The notes below the pieces were generated by a model. That model worked only from the letters and a program-made list of their open reading frames with translations. It was not told where the DNA came from and searched no databases. A stretch of DNA of 64,000 nucleotides from Chryseobacterium salipaludis. GTDB lineage: Bacteria; Bacteroidota; Bacteroidia; Flavobacteriales; Weeksellaceae. The stretch covers positions 124,001-188,000 of the forward strand of contig NZ_JALHKS010000005.1 of NCBI RefSeq assembly GCF_022968825.1, read 5' to 3'. This document shows, piece after piece, positions 19,480 to 28,371 of this stretch. A program made the position numbers and the translations under genes. Each line of letters starts with the position of its first letter. Position 1 is the first letter of the stretch.

Positions 19480-19503
19480 CTTTTTCTTTTGCAAAAGAAA
19501 AAG
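19480..19503. repeat. 24-bp perfect palindrome
   Basis: The sequence reads CTTTTTCTTTTG and then its exact complement CAAAAGAAAAAG with no loop. It is outside any gene and could be an extragenic repeat element. Confidence 0.7.
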
Positions 19504-19577
19504 ATACAGTGGAGAGGGCGACGGTTCTCGAAGATAAGTGTAGTCTTCCGGCTTCTTAAAATAAAACCCTTAAAAAA

Positions 19578-19611
19578 AGAAAAAAATCCCTCTTCTCGCG
19601 AAAAGGGATTA
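19578..19611 (-). terminator. Terminator of the GLPGLI gene at 19630
   Basis: The hairpin AATCCCTCTTCTCGCGAAAAGGGATT (written here in two arms, 19586-19595 and 19602-19611) has a CTCGCG loop and a U run on the minus strand. It is nearly identical to the rpsJ terminator at 20941-20966. Confidence 0.85.
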
Positions 19612-19629
19612 AGCTGTAGCAATTCCAAT

Positions 19630-20454
19630 CTAGTCTAATTCAATCAGATTATAAGGCAATTTATTTGAGCTTTTATCTAATTCTTTACCATCTGCACTGT
19701 ATGCAGTTCCATGAAAGAAGCCGGGGTTTTCGTAATAACTCAACTGAATAGTTCTAAATTTTTCTTTGGAAACTAAAAATATTCCTTTATCGCGGCGCAA
19801 ATAAATGGACTGTGGAGTCGTATCGATACCAACCATTTCAAAACTGAAATCATTTTTAGAATCGTGCATTTCGAGTATTAAACCGGGCAGTCCTTCAAAT
19901 TTGAAAGGACCGTTATTTATAGGTATTTCTCTTGTATACCATGCAGTGTATGTCCTCCCGCTGTATTCAGCGGTTGCTTTATTGCAATTAAAACTGAGAA
20001 TTTTTTTTGAGCCTTCTTCTAGTTTCCATTTAAAATCAGGTTTCGTCTCGTCGTATTGATAAAGATTTCTGAACTGGTCCTGTATGGTAAGCTTGTTATT
20101 TTCTTTTACAACAATGTTCGTCCACAGAGGCCTATACTTCAATAATTCACTAACTTCTGCAGCGTTAAGGAAATCCTTGTGGTCATAGCGGCGAAGTGCA
20201 GAATCTTGTTTCAGCTGATTAAGGTCAGAAAACTTCGAAATATTTTCGCCGACTTGCAATACACATACTGTTTCTCTTTTCTGCGAAGAATCTCTATTCG
20301 CGCTGAAAGTAACCTTATAAAAAAAATTATGCGTGCTTGAGCCTAGTTCTTCAACTTTAAGTGGTTCGTGGGGGATTGTAAAATCTGACTTGAATTTAAT
20401 TTGACCGGTAAGGTGTGAAACCGAGAAAACTAAAATAAATAAAATATTTTTCAT
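19630..20454 (-). CDS. GLPGLI family secreted protein
   Basis: The 274-residue protein has a signal peptide (ILFILVFSVSHLTGQ), RTYTAWYTREIPINNGPFKF and the exact core GLPGLILEMHD near residue 192. It ends NKLPYNLIELD, the family-type end. It is the first GLPGLI gene after the small exported protein gene at 20551 and has its own terminator, so it may be a separate unit from the genes below 19300. Function unknown. Confidence 0.88.
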   Translation of the reverse strand: MKNILFILVFSVSHLTGQIKFKSDFTIPHEPLKVEELGSSTHNFFYKVTFSANRDSSQKRETVCVLQVGENISKFSDLNQLKQDSALRRYDHKDFLNAAEVSELLKYRPLWTNIVVKENNKLTIQDQFRNLYQYDETKPDFKWKLEEGSKKILSFNCNKATAEYSGRTYTAWYTREIPINNGPFKFEGLPGLILEMHDSKNDFSFEMVGIDTTPQSIYLRRDKGIFLVSKEKFRTIQLSYYENPGFFHGTAYSADGKELDKSSNKLPYNLIELD

Positions 20455-20550
20455 TATGGACTTTGGGTGTTTCGTTTAAAACATAAATGCTGTTTACACA
20501 AACAGCATTTCATACTTATTTATCAGCTGCCTTTTCAGCTCTTTCAATCT

Positions 20551-20814
20551 TTAAAGGGGTCCGCATTGCTGCTGTGTAAAATAATATGCGTCAGCATCTA
20601 TTTGTTGAAAATTGGAGTAATGATTATTATCTAAATAGAATACCTTTCCGCACCAAGTTTCAACGATGATCCAGTCATGTTCTGCTGTTTCAACAATTAT
20701 TTCTAATTTCGCATCTTCTATTGAGGCATTTTCAAAATTTAATAGGTCATCCTTGATAGTGTTTGCACTTACCAGACCCGCAACTCCAAAAGTTGCTAAT
20801 AATAATTTTTTCAT
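20551..20814 (-). CDS. Small exported protein of unknown function
   Basis: The 87-residue product has a short signal-like start (MKKLLLATFGVAGLVSA). The rest is acidic with two Cys (VETWCGK and QQCGPL) that could form a disulfide outside the cytoplasm. It resembles the many small uncharacterised exported proteins of Chryseobacterium-type bacteria. It lies between the str operon terminator and the GLPGLI genes. Confidence 0.65.
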   Translation of the reverse strand: MKKLLLATFGVAGLVSANTIKDDLLNFENASIEDAKLEIIVETAEHDWIIVETWCGKVFYLDNNHYSNFQQIDADAYYFTQQQCGPL

Positions 20815-20846
20815 AATACATAAAATTTGGTTGTTAATGTATCACG

Positions 20847-20875
20847 AAACTAAAACTAAAACTAAGACTAAAACT
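20847..20875. repeat. Tandem ACTAAA hexamer repeat
   Basis: About five ACTAAA units (one with a G) lie 33 bases upstream of the small exported protein gene, probably within its promoter region. Confidence 0.7.
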
Positions 20876-20886
20876 GTGCAACTATT

Positions 20887-20906
20887 TATATGATAAAAAT
20901 CATATA
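20887..20906. promoter_or_regulatory. Crp/Fnr-like palindrome
   Basis: TATATGAT-AAAA-ATCATATA is a perfect 8-bp inverted repeat with a 4-base spacer. Its centre TGAT-N4-ATCA matches the Crp/Fnr half-site pattern. It lies 73 bases upstream of the gene at 20551. Binding by such a regulator is inference. Confidence 0.45.
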
Positions 20907-20935
20907 CGTTGTGTTTTATATCCGTTCTAAACAAC

Positions 20936-20967
20936 AAAAAAATCCCTTTTCTCGCGAAAAGGGATTT
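20936..20967 (-). terminator. Terminator of the str operon after rpsJ
   Basis: A 10-bp perfect stem (20941-20950 with 20957-20966) with a CTCGCG loop, followed by at least seven U on the minus strand, 65 bases after the rpsJ stop. It shows that rpsJ is not normally read through into the rplC operon. Confidence 0.9.
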
Positions 20968-21031
20968 CAATCATAGCAAAGTGTATTTTGCAGCAGCTTA
21001 AAGCATAGTGCTTACCGCTTACTGCTGTTCA

Positions 21032-21337
21032 TCACACTTTAATTTCTACATCTACACCGCTTGGAAGCTCCAGCTTCATCAGCGCGTCTACCGTTTTGGA
21101 AGAAGAAGAATAGATGTCCATCAGGCGCTTGTGCGCAGACAGCTGGAACTGCTCTCTTGCTTTCTTGTTCACGTGCGGCGAACGCAGTACAGTGAAGATT
21201 CTTTTATTCGTTGGCAAAGGGATTGGCCCGTTTACAACAGCGCCGGTAGCTTTTACCGTTTTCACGATTTTCTCAGCAGATTTGTCTACCAGATTGTAAT
21301 CGTAGGATTTTAATTTTATTCTGATTCGTTGTGACAT
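21032..21337 (-). CDS. rpsJ: 30S ribosomal protein S10
   Basis: S10 is a 30S head protein that also pairs with NusB in antitermination and NusG in transcription-translation coupling. The 101-residue protein starts [20 protein letters not shown] and contains [20 protein letters not shown]. It follows fusA by 105 bases and ends the str operon here, separated from rplC by a terminator and the GLPGLI island. Confidence 0.99.
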   Translation of the reverse strand: MSQRIRIKLKSYDYNLVDKSAEKIVKTVKATGAVVNGPIPLPTNKRIFTVLRSPHVNKKAREQFQLSAHKRLMDIYSSSSKTVDALMKLELPSGVDVEIKV

Positions 21338-21442
21338 TGTTTTTTAGCTTATGGCAGTTGGCAAATGGCTATTTGCTTTCTGCGTGGGTTTAATTGTTGT
21401 AGCAAAAGGCCAAGAGCTATTCGCCATTGGCCAGACGCCATA

Positions 21443-23560
21443 TTATCCTTTTGCTTTTTCAATTACTGCTTCGGCTACGTTGGTAGGCGCCGCTTCGTAT
21501 TTTTCAAATTCCATGGAAGAGGTTGCTCTACCGGAAGACAGCGTACGCAGGGAAGTTACGTAGCCGAACATTTCAGACAGCGGCACAAAAGCTTTGATCA
21601 CTTTTGCATTGTTTCTGTCGTCCATTCCGTTTACAGTTCCTCTTCTGCGGTTCAGGTCACCCACGATATCACCCATGTATTCCTCCGGTGTTACCACTTC
21701 CAGCTTCATGATTGGTTCCATGATCACCGGCTTGGCTTTCTTACCAGCTTCACGGAAGCCCATTTTCGCTGCAAGTTCAAAGGAAAGCTGATCGGAGTCT
21801 ACTGCGTGGAAAGATCCGTCTTTCAAGGTTACTTTGATACCCTCTACTTCGAAACCAGCCAAAGGACCGTTTTTCATAGATTCTTTGAAACCTTTCTCCA
21901 CGGACGGGATGAATTCTTTCGGAATGTTACCTCCTTTGATTTCGTTAATGAACTCCAGTCCTGGTTTTCCTTCATCTGCAGGCCCGATTTCAAACTGGAT
22001 ATCCGCAAATTTACCACGACCACCGGATTGCTTTTTGTACACTTCTCTGTGTGCCGCAACCTGAGTCAGGTTTTCTTTGTATTCTACCTGAGGTTCTCCC
22101 TGGTTTACTTCCACTTTGAACTCTCTTCTCATACGGTCGATCAGGATATCGAGGTGAAGTTCACCCATACCGGAGATAATCGTCTGGCCGGAAGCTTCGT
22201 CTGTTTTCACCTGGAAAGTTGGATCTTCTTCGGACAGTTTCGCCAAAGCATTCCCCATTTTATCCTGGTCAGCTTTCGTTTTAGGCTCTACGGCTACCCC
22301 GATTACAGGATCCGGGAAGATCATAGATTCCAGAACGATTGGGTTTTTCTCATCAGAAAGGGTATCCCCTGTTTTGATGTCCTTAAATCCAACCGCTGCA
22401 CCGATGTCACCAGCCTCAATATATTCTACCGGGTTTTGCTTGTTAGCGTGCATCTGGTAGATACGGGAGATTCTTTCTTTGTTTCCGGAACGGGTGTTCA
22501 GAACGTAAGAACCTGCATCCAGACGACCGGAATATGCACGGAAGAATGCCAAACGGCCCACGAACGGGTCTGTAGCAATCTTAAATGCCAAAGCAGAGAA
22601 TGGTTCTTTTACGTCCGGCTTTCTTGTTACAGGCTCATCAGTTTTAGGGTCTGTACCATCGATCGCTTCTTTGTCCATTGGAGAAGGAAGGTATTTACAT
22701 ACAGCATCCAGCATGAACTGAACTCCTTTGTTCTTGAAAGAAGAACCGCAGGTCATCGGGATGATAGACATATCGATGGTCGCTGCTCTCAGCGCTGCGT
22801 TGATTTCTTCTTCGGTAATGGAATCCGGATCTTCAAAGAATTTCTCCATAAGCGTTTCATCATATTCAGAAACAGCCTCTACGAGTTTTTCTCTGTATTC
22901 GTGTACATCATCCAGCATATCCTCAGGAATTGGCACTACGTCGAAGGTAGCTCCCTGTGTGTTGTCATGCCAGATGATGGCGCGGTTTTTAATCAAATCA
23001 ACTACCCCTTTGAAGTCTTCTTCAGCACCGATTGGCAGAACGATTGGAACTGCATTGGAACCCAGCATTTCCTTCACCTGGTTTACTACCATCAAGAAGT
23101 CTGCACCCTGGCGGTCCATTTTGTTCACGAAGCCCATACGTGCAACGTTGTAGTTGTCCGCAAGTCTCCAGTTGGTTTCAGACTGTGGCTCTACCCCGTC
23201 TACAGCGGAGAAAAGGAACACCAGTCCGTCCAATACACGCAGGGAACGGTTTACCTCTACGGTAAAGTCAACGTGCCCGGGAGTATCGATGATGTTGAAG
23301 TGGTACTCGTGTGCATCATCAGTCGGCTGACCGTTGAAGCGCGGATATACCCACTTACAGGTTGTTGCTGCAGAAGTAATGGTAATCCCTCTTTCAGCTT
23401 CCTGCTCCATCCAGTCCATTTGAGAAGACCCCTGGTGTGTTTCACCCAGTTTGTGTGTTTTCCCGGTATAGAACAGGATTCTTTCGGTAGTGGTGGTCTT
23501 ACCGGCATCGATGTGCGCGGCAATCCCGATATTTCTTGTGTATTTAAGATCTCTTGCCAT
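21443..23560 (-). CDS. fusA: Elongation factor G
   Basis: EF-G is the GTPase that drives translocation on the ribosome. The 705-residue protein has the G1 motif [16 protein letters not shown] near residues 14-29, the switch-II region DTPGHVDF, and NKMDRQGAD (G4). Five-domain length is normal. It lies between rpsG and rpsJ. tuf is not in this cluster. No fusidic-acid-resistance change could be judged. Confidence 0.99.
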   Translation of the reverse strand: MARDLKYTRNIGIAAHIDAGKTTTTERILFYTGKTHKLGETHQGSSQMDWMEQEAERGITITSAATTCKWVYPRFNGQPTDDAHEYHFNIIDTPGHVDFTVEVNRSLRVLDGLVFLFSAVDGVEPQSETNWRLADNYNVARMGFVNKMDRQGADFLMVVNQVKEMLGSNAVPIVLPIGAEEDFKGVVDLIKNRAIIWHDNTQGATFDVVPIPEDMLDDVHEYREKLVEAVSEYDETLMEKFFEDPDSITEEEINAALRAATIDMSIIPMTCGSSFKNKGVQFMLDAVCKYLPSPMDKEAIDGTDPKTDEPVTRKPDVKEPFSALAFKIATDPFVGRLAFFRAYSGRLDAGSYVLNTRSGNKERISRIYQMHANKQNPVEYIEAGDIGAAVGFKDIKTGDTLSDEKNPIVLESMIFPDPVIGVAVEPKTKADQDKMGNALAKLSEEDPTFQVKTDEASGQTIISGMGELHLDILIDRMRREFKVEVNQGEPQVEYKENLTQVAAHREVYKKQSGGRGKFADIQFEIGPADEGKPGLEFINEIKGGNIPKEFIPSVEKGFKESMKNGPLAGFEVEGIKVTLKDGSFHAVDSDQLSFELAAKMGFREAGKKAKPVIMEPIMKLEVVTPEEYMGDIVGDLNRRRGTVNGMDDRNNAKVIKAFVPLSEMFGYVTSLRTLSSGRATSSMEFEKYEAAPTNVAEAVIEKAKG

Positions 23561-23566
23561 GTGAGC

Positions 23567-24043
23567 TTAGAATTTAAAGTGTGAAAATGCTTTGTTTGCT
23601 TCCGCCATTCTGTGCGTGTCGGTTTTCTTTTTGTACGCAGCACCTTCTTCTTTAGCCGCAGCGATCACTTCAGCCGCCAGCTTCTGAGCCATAGACTTGT
23701 CATTTCTCGCTTTGGAGTATTTGATGAGCCACTTCATTGCCATAGAAATTTTTCTGTCGGCACGGATTGGCATTGGGATCTGGAAGTTAGCACCCCCGAT
23801 TCTGCGTGAACGTACTTCTACGTGCGGCATTACGTTGGTCAGGGCATCTTTCCAGATTTCCAGTGATGTTTTTTCGCTGTCTCCTTTCTTAGTTTCCACG
23901 ATATCCAGGGCATCATAGAAAATACGGAACGCGATGGATTTTTTACCATCCAGCATCAGGTTATTTACGAATCTTGTTACCAGCTGATCATTAAATTTAG
24001 GATCCGGTAACAACGGTCTTTTTTTCGCTTTTGTCTTTCTCAT
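23567..24043 (-). CDS. rpsG: 30S ribosomal protein S7
   Basis: S7 initiates assembly of the 30S head and contacts E-site tRNA. The 158-residue protein starts [20 protein letters not shown] and has the signature [20 protein letters not shown]. It lies 25 bases after rpsL and 6 before fusA. In E. coli S7 regulates the str operon. Confidence 0.99.
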   Translation of the reverse strand: MRKTKAKKRPLLPDPKFNDQLVTRFVNNLMLDGKKSIAFRIFYDALDIVETKKGDSEKTSLEIWKDALTNVMPHVEVRSRRIGGANFQIPMPIRADRKISMAMKWLIKYSKARNDKSMAQKLAAEVIAAAKEEGAAYKKKTDTHRMAEANKAFSHFKF

Positions 24044-24068
24044 TGTTTCGTTTCTTAAAGTTTAATGA

Positions 24069-24482
24069 TTACTTCTTTTTACCTTTAGCTGGTGCTGCAG
24101 CTGCCTGACCTGGTTTTGGTCTCTTAGCTCCGTACTTGGATCTTCTCTGCGTTCTTCCGTTTACTCCTGCAGTATCCAGTGCTCCACGAACAATGTGATA
24201 ACGTACTCCCGGTAGGTCTTTCACCCTTCCGCCTCGTACCAATACTATCGAGTGCTCCTGAAGATTGTGTCCTTCGCCCGGGATGTAGGCGTTGACTTCT
24301 TTCCCATTGGAAAGTCTTACTCTCGCTACTTTTCTCAGTGCAGAGTTCGGCTTCTTAGGGGTAGTAGTATATACCCGAGTACATACTCCTCGTCTTTGTG
24401 GACAGGATTCAAGGGCAGCCGATTTGCTCTTCTTGGCAAGCGTGGCTCTTCCTTTTCTTACTAATTGTTGAATAGTAGGCAT
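24069..24482 (-). CDS. rpsL: 30S ribosomal protein S12
   Basis: S12 controls decoding accuracy. The 137-residue protein starts [20 protein letters not shown] and keeps the loops [20 protein letters not shown] and [18 protein letters not shown]; both Lys positions at which streptomycin-resistance changes usually fall are the sensitive type. An Ala/Lys-rich tail (about 15 residues) extends the C-terminus. It heads the str operon. Confidence 0.99.
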   Translation of the reverse strand: MPTIQQLVRKGRATLAKKSKSAALESCPQRRGVCTRVYTTTPKKPNSALRKVARVRLSNGKEVNAYIPGEGHNLQEHSIVLVRGGRVKDLPGVRYHIVRGALDTAGVNGRTQRRSKYGAKRPKPGQAAAAPAKGKKK

Positions 24483-24506
24483 TTAATTGCTTTTTATTTT
24501 AGGGTG

Positions 24507-24536
24507 CAAAAATAAGAATAATTTTTAAAGCTACAA
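24507..24536 (-). promoter_or_regulatory. Promoter of the str operon
   Basis: The minus strand reads TTG (24534-24536), 19 bases, then TATTTTTG (24507-24514), an exact TTG-N19-TAnnTTTG promoter. Transcription would start close to 24500, leaving a leader of roughly 20 bases before rpsL. Confidence 0.85.
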
Positions 24537-24578
24537 TATTAATACTGCTTATTTCTTTGATTTTAAGGCTTTAAGTTA

Positions 24579-26180
24579 TTATTTCACTTCATAAAACCAC
24601 TGCTCCACATTTGGATCTAAATCGAAAGCACTCAGGTGTCTTTGCAGGGTTTGCACTTCGGCTGGCGAAATAGCATAAAAAACGATGCGTTCTATCGCGG
24701 GTCCGTATGCTCCACGGCTTCGCCATGATGCCACGGGAATCCACTCAGCAGGGGGGCCGCCGGGGAACCATTCGGGATAAATTACAGCTACACGGCAGTT
24801 TTCTTTAGTAACATACCTTCTTATAAATTTCTTATTCTCACTGACATATTCCTGGCGGGATTTGTGTTTATTGGCCACCTTCATGCTCGCAATATCAGTG
24901 CTTCCCAGCCCTACCATATCGATAAGTTGTACGTGACTGAAATAGGAGATCGCACCGATATCATTCGCTAAAACTTTTTCTCCTTTATAATAACGGTACA
25001 GAAAGCGCGACATTTCGACCTGCTGCTCGTTAATTCCTTTGCTGCTAAACTGTAACGGCTGGTGATGATAACCGAAACGGTAAATAGATATAAGTACGAG
25101 TGCCGCCGTGCTTCCGATCGTAAGTGTTTTCGAAATCGTCCACCTGGTTTTTTTGACATTGTTAAAAGCTTTGGAAATGACCGGAATCACCAAAAGCAGA
25201 ACGGCGATCATGATATAATTCTCATACCTGTATTTCATAAAAGCAAATAAAGACTGCAGCACACCTACCGTAATAACAACGATGATAGCTGTTTCGTTTC
25301 TTAATAAATGTTTCCAGGAGTCTCGCCGGTATTTTTGCAGGAGATGAATAGCGAGAATTAAGAAAGGAAAAAACAAACATTTATAAAAAGTGGTATTAAA
25401 CAGTATCCCTTCCGAGAATATTCGCCACACGCTAAGGAGAAAATGATCCGTTTCGGGATAGTTACCTTTCACCATTACGGAATTAGGAAAAAAGTAGCCT
25501 CCTTGGTCCACAGAAATAAGTCCGAAAATAAGAATCGAAATGAAACCAGCCACCAAAACAGCAAACGCCGGTAAAAAATCTTTTCTCAGAAATAAGGCAA
25601 AAGCCAGCGCTGCGGTGAAAAACATGCTTTCAAACCGTACCAATGACAGAAGAAAAGTAATGAACAATATAAAAAACAGGTTTTTACCCTTAAATTCATT
25701 TTGAACGCCAGCCTGAATATAGTACAGCGCCTGCACGATCAGGAACATATGTATGGTATGCTCCATTCCAATAAGCGCCATCATATATAATAAAGAAAAT
25801 GGAAGCAAAAGCCACAATACCCAAGGCAGGTCCCGCGACTTTCCAAAATCTCTGAAGTAGCGGTACACCGCAAAAATTGTCAGATACCCAAAAAGTACGT
25901 TCAGCAAAAGCGGGTAATATTCCCAGTCTCCGAATACCTTAATAAGGCAGGACAGCAGCAGGGTATAAAGTATGGACGAAGAAGCACTGTCGAAACCTGA
26001 TGTATTAACACTCCAAACCCCTAACTCCGCAAAATTCCTGGCGAGCGCCATGTGGATATACACATCATCCAAAATATAAATATACCTATGGCCAGCTGGT
26101 AGTTGCGCCCAGCCAAGCACGAAATAAAAACCTGTAATTATGGTGAACGCCAGCAATAAGAAATAAAGATATTTTTTCAT
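24579..26180 (-). CDS. GT-C-type membrane glycosyltransferase, putative
   Basis: The 533-residue protein has about ten to twelve hydrophobic segments. Near residue 40 it has YILDDVYIHMALARNFAELG, the acidic first-loop motif (DD) typical of polyprenyl-phosphate-sugar dependent GT-C enzymes, and a soluble C-terminal periplasmic part. It would transfer a sugar to an acceptor outside the cytoplasmic membrane; donor and acceptor are unknown. I start at the ATG at 26180, because the longer frame to 26195 only adds MHICA. It stands alone between rpsL and dps. Confidence 0.7.
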   Translation of the reverse strand: MKKYLYFLLLAFTIITGFYFVLGWAQLPAGHRYIYILDDVYIHMALARNFAELGVWSVNTSGFDSASSSILYTLLLSCLIKVFGDWEYYPLLLNVLFGYLTIFAVYRYFRDFGKSRDLPWVLWLLLPFSLLYMMALIGMEHTIHMFLIVQALYYIQAGVQNEFKGKNLFFILFITFLLSLVRFESMFFTAALAFALFLRKDFLPAFAVLVAGFISILIFGLISVDQGGYFFPNSVMVKGNYPETDHFLLSVWRIFSEGILFNTTFYKCLFFPFLILAIHLLQKYRRDSWKHLLRNETAIIVVITVGVLQSLFAFMKYRYENYIMIAVLLLVIPVISKAFNNVKKTRWTISKTLTIGSTAALVLISIYRFGYHHQPLQFSSKGINEQQVEMSRFLYRYYKGEKVLANDIGAISYFSHVQLIDMVGLGSTDIASMKVANKHKSRQEYVSENKKFIRRYVTKENCRVAVIYPEWFPGGPPAEWIPVASWRSRGAYGPAIERIVFYAISPAEVQTLQRHLSAFDLDPNVEQWFYEVK

Positions 26181-26399
26181 GGCGCAAATATGCAAATTAT
26201 TAAAGATTGTCCATCTCTTTAAATACCATTACGCGATAAAAGTACGTCCTTGGTAATATCGTATCCCGTCTTATCTTACCCGTACATTTTACCAGCAGCA
26301 TTTTTGTTGTTATTTTACTTTTTATAAAGCTAAAGATATTCAAAACCATTTCCATAACCGCTATAGCTTCAGTCAATAGGAATTGCAGTTGCTTTTCGG

Positions 26400-26407
26400 T
26401 AACTTTG
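26400..26407 (+). promoter_or_regulatory. -7 box of the dps promoter
   Basis: TAACTTTG matches TAnnTTTG exactly and lies 18 bases before the dps start. No TTG is present at the expected 19-20 base spacing, which could mean activator dependence. Confidence 0.45.
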
Positions 26408-26424
26408 TAAGAAAGATAAAAATT

Positions 26425-26901
26425 ATGAACAACGCTAAAATTATCGGCCTGAACGAAGCAGACTGCCAACAGATTGCAGAAAAACTGAATGTGCTGCTGG
26501 CCAATTACTCTATTTTTTACCAGAATACCCGCGGTGCGCACTGGAATATCAAGGGTGACCAGTTTTTCACGCTCCACCCGAAGTTCGAAGAACTCTACAA
26601 TAACCTGGTACTGAAAATTGATGAAATCGCAGAACGCATCTTAACCCTCGGTGCTACGCCTAACCATAACTATTCGGATTACGTGGCCGTTTCTACCATT
26701 AAGGAAAGCCGGGAACTCTCTGATGCCGAGCAGTGTGTACGCAATATTCTAACTTCCTTCCAAACGGTGATTGACCTGCAGCGCGATCTGCTGGACGTAA
26801 CTGATAAAGCCGGTGACGAAGGAACCAATTCCCAAATGAGTGATTACATCACCGAACAGGAAAAAGAAGTCTGGATGTACAACTCCTATCTGGGCAAATA
26901 G
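26425..26901 (+). CDS. dps: Dps family DNA-binding ferritin-like protein
   Basis: Dps assembles as a dodecamer that oxidises and stores iron with peroxide, and protects DNA. The 158-residue protein has YQNTRGAHWNIKGDQFFTLH near residues 32-51, holding the His and nearby acidic residues (KIDEIAERI) of the intersubunit ferroxidase centre. I start at the ATG at 26425; the longer frame adds 14 residues without family similarity. A strong terminator follows. Confidence 0.93.
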   Translation: MNNAKIIGLNEADCQQIAEKLNVLLANYSIFYQNTRGAHWNIKGDQFFTLHPKFEELYNNLVLKIDEIAERILTLGATPNHNYSDYVAVSTIKESRELSDAEQCVRNILTSFQTVIDLQRDLLDVTDKAGDEGTNSQMSDYITEQEKEVWMYNSYLGK

Positions 26902-26926
26902 TGCAATTATTTTATACATCATCTGC

Positions 26927-26956
26927 AAATCGCTCCGCTGTCGGAGCGATTTTTAT
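26927..26956 (+). terminator. Terminator of dps
   Basis: An 11-bp stem (26927-26937 with 26942-26952) with a CTGT loop is followed by a T-rich run. Confidence 0.9.
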
Positions 26957-26991
26957 TGGGATTATGTACCTTTGCTTCTTATATCTACCCT

Positions 26992-28173
26992 ATGACTGAT
27001 GTCCGGCTGAAATCGCTTCTCGACAATGATTTCTATAAAATCACCATGCAGAACGCGGTGATTAAACTTTTCCCGAATGAAAAAGTGCGCTACACATTTA
27101 TTAACAGAGGCCACCATTCTTTCCCGCCGGGCTTTGCCGAGGAATTGCGCCGCTGTATTAACGCCATGGCGGAACTGAAACTTACACGCGATGAGAAAGA
27201 GTTCCTGCGCATCACCTGTCCATATCTGGATTTGCCGTATTTGGATTTTTTGGGCGGCTATCATTATGATCCCTCTGAGGTAACCGTTGTGCAGCACGGC
27301 GAGGATCTGGAAGTAACGGTGGAGGGACAATGGTACCGCGCGATCCTTTGGGAAGTTCCTTTGCTTTCGCTGATTTCGGAACTGCATTATGAATTGAACG
27401 GCATGCAGCGCAGTCCGAATGAGGAGGTTGTCAGCCGCACTTTGGATAAAGCCGCGCACCTCGATGCGCTGAAAGTAACTTTTGCTGAGTTCGGAACACG
27501 GCGCCGCCACTCCTACAAAGTACAGGATTTGGTGGTGGATGCTTTGGTACGCAATAATAAATCGGGTAACTTCATCGGTTCCTCTAATGTACACTTTGCC
27601 ATGAAATACGGTGTTAAACCTATTGGCACCCACGCGCACGAGTGGTTTATGTTTCACGCCGCTGCGTATGGTTTTAAGATGGCCAACGCCCTGTCTCTGG
27701 AACACTGGGTAGATGTTTACCGCGGTGATTTGGGTGTGGCGCTCTCGGATACCTACACGACCGAGGTTTTTTTCCAGCAGTTTGATAAGAAATTTGCGAA
27801 GCTTTTTGATGGCGTGCGGCACGACAGCGGCGACCCGATCGAATTTGCCAATAAAACGATTGAGCATTACCGCAAAAACGGCATCAATCCGCTGTTTAAA
27901 TACATCATCTTTTCAGATGGTTTAAATCTGGAGAAAGTGGAGGAAATTACCCATGCCTGCGAGGGACGCATTGGCATCTCTTTCGGGATCGGCACTAACC
28001 TGACAAACGATGTGGGTTTAAAACCTATGAATATTGTAATGAAACTCACAGAAGCGCAAACCATCAATGGTGACTGGACATCCACGGTGAAACTTTCAGA
28101 TGAGCATGGGAAATATACCGGCGACCCGAGGATGATTGAACTGGCAAAAGAGTTTTTAAAAATTAAAGATTAA
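26992..28173 (+). CDS. pncB: Nicotinate phosphoribosyltransferase
   Basis: PncB condenses nicotinate with PRPP to nicotinate mononucleotide in NAD salvage. The 393-residue protein begins MTDVRLKSLLDNDFYKITMQ, has FAEFGTRRRHSYKVQDLVVD, the conserved His of GTHAHEWFMFHA, and GVRHDSGDP. The frame extends 12 codons upstream, but the ATG at 26992 matches the family start and lies behind a TACCTTTG -7 box at 26967. Confidence 0.96.
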   Translation: MTDVRLKSLLDNDFYKITMQNAVIKLFPNEKVRYTFINRGHHSFPPGFAEELRRCINAMAELKLTRDEKEFLRITCPYLDLPYLDFLGGYHYDPSEVTVVQHGEDLEVTVEGQWYRAILWEVPLLSLISELHYELNGMQRSPNEEVVSRTLDKAAHLDALKVTFAEFGTRRRHSYKVQDLVVDALVRNNKSGNFIGSSNVHFAMKYGVKPIGTHAHEWFMFHAAAYGFKMANALSLEHWVDVYRGDLGVALSDTYTTEVFFQQFDKKFAKLFDGVRHDSGDPIEFANKTIEHYRKNGINPLFKYIIFSDGLNLEKVEEITHACEGRIGISFGIGTNLTNDVGLKPMNIVMKLTEAQTINGDWTSTVKLSDEHGKYTGDPRMIELAKEFLKIKD

Positions 28174-28371
28174 GCTTTTTTCATCAGTTTCCAGGATGGA
28201 GTTTACATTTGTATAAGGAATGGTTGTATGTTTACTGCTGACCTGATGATTTTTAATGTCGAATAAAAAAGATAAAAGACAAAATCTTAAAATCAGTTAT
28301 CTTAAATAATACAAGCCAAGGCGCAGAAAAGAACTAAAGTATTAATTCCGGGCTATTCTTTTACTATATAA

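Larger units (their letters stand above)
19301..19629. other. Noncoding stretch with palindromes
   Basis: No gene is visible. The stretch holds an AAACCTTCAAGGTTT palindrome (19342-19356), a 24-bp perfect palindrome (19480-19503) and, at its right end, the terminator of the next gene. Confidence 0.65.

Noticed and set aside
21365-23584. Long plus-strand open frame of 739 codons
   Set aside because: It is exactly antisense to fusA, is full of Cys, His, Phe and Arg, and has no domain; EF-G on the minus strand explains the sequence.
26200-26577. 125-codon minus-strand frame upstream of dps
   Set aside because: It runs through the dps promoter and the start of dps in antisense, and its translation has no family features.
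26962-27867. 301-codon minus-strand frame
   Set aside because: It is antisense to pncB, whose translation matches the enzyme throughout.
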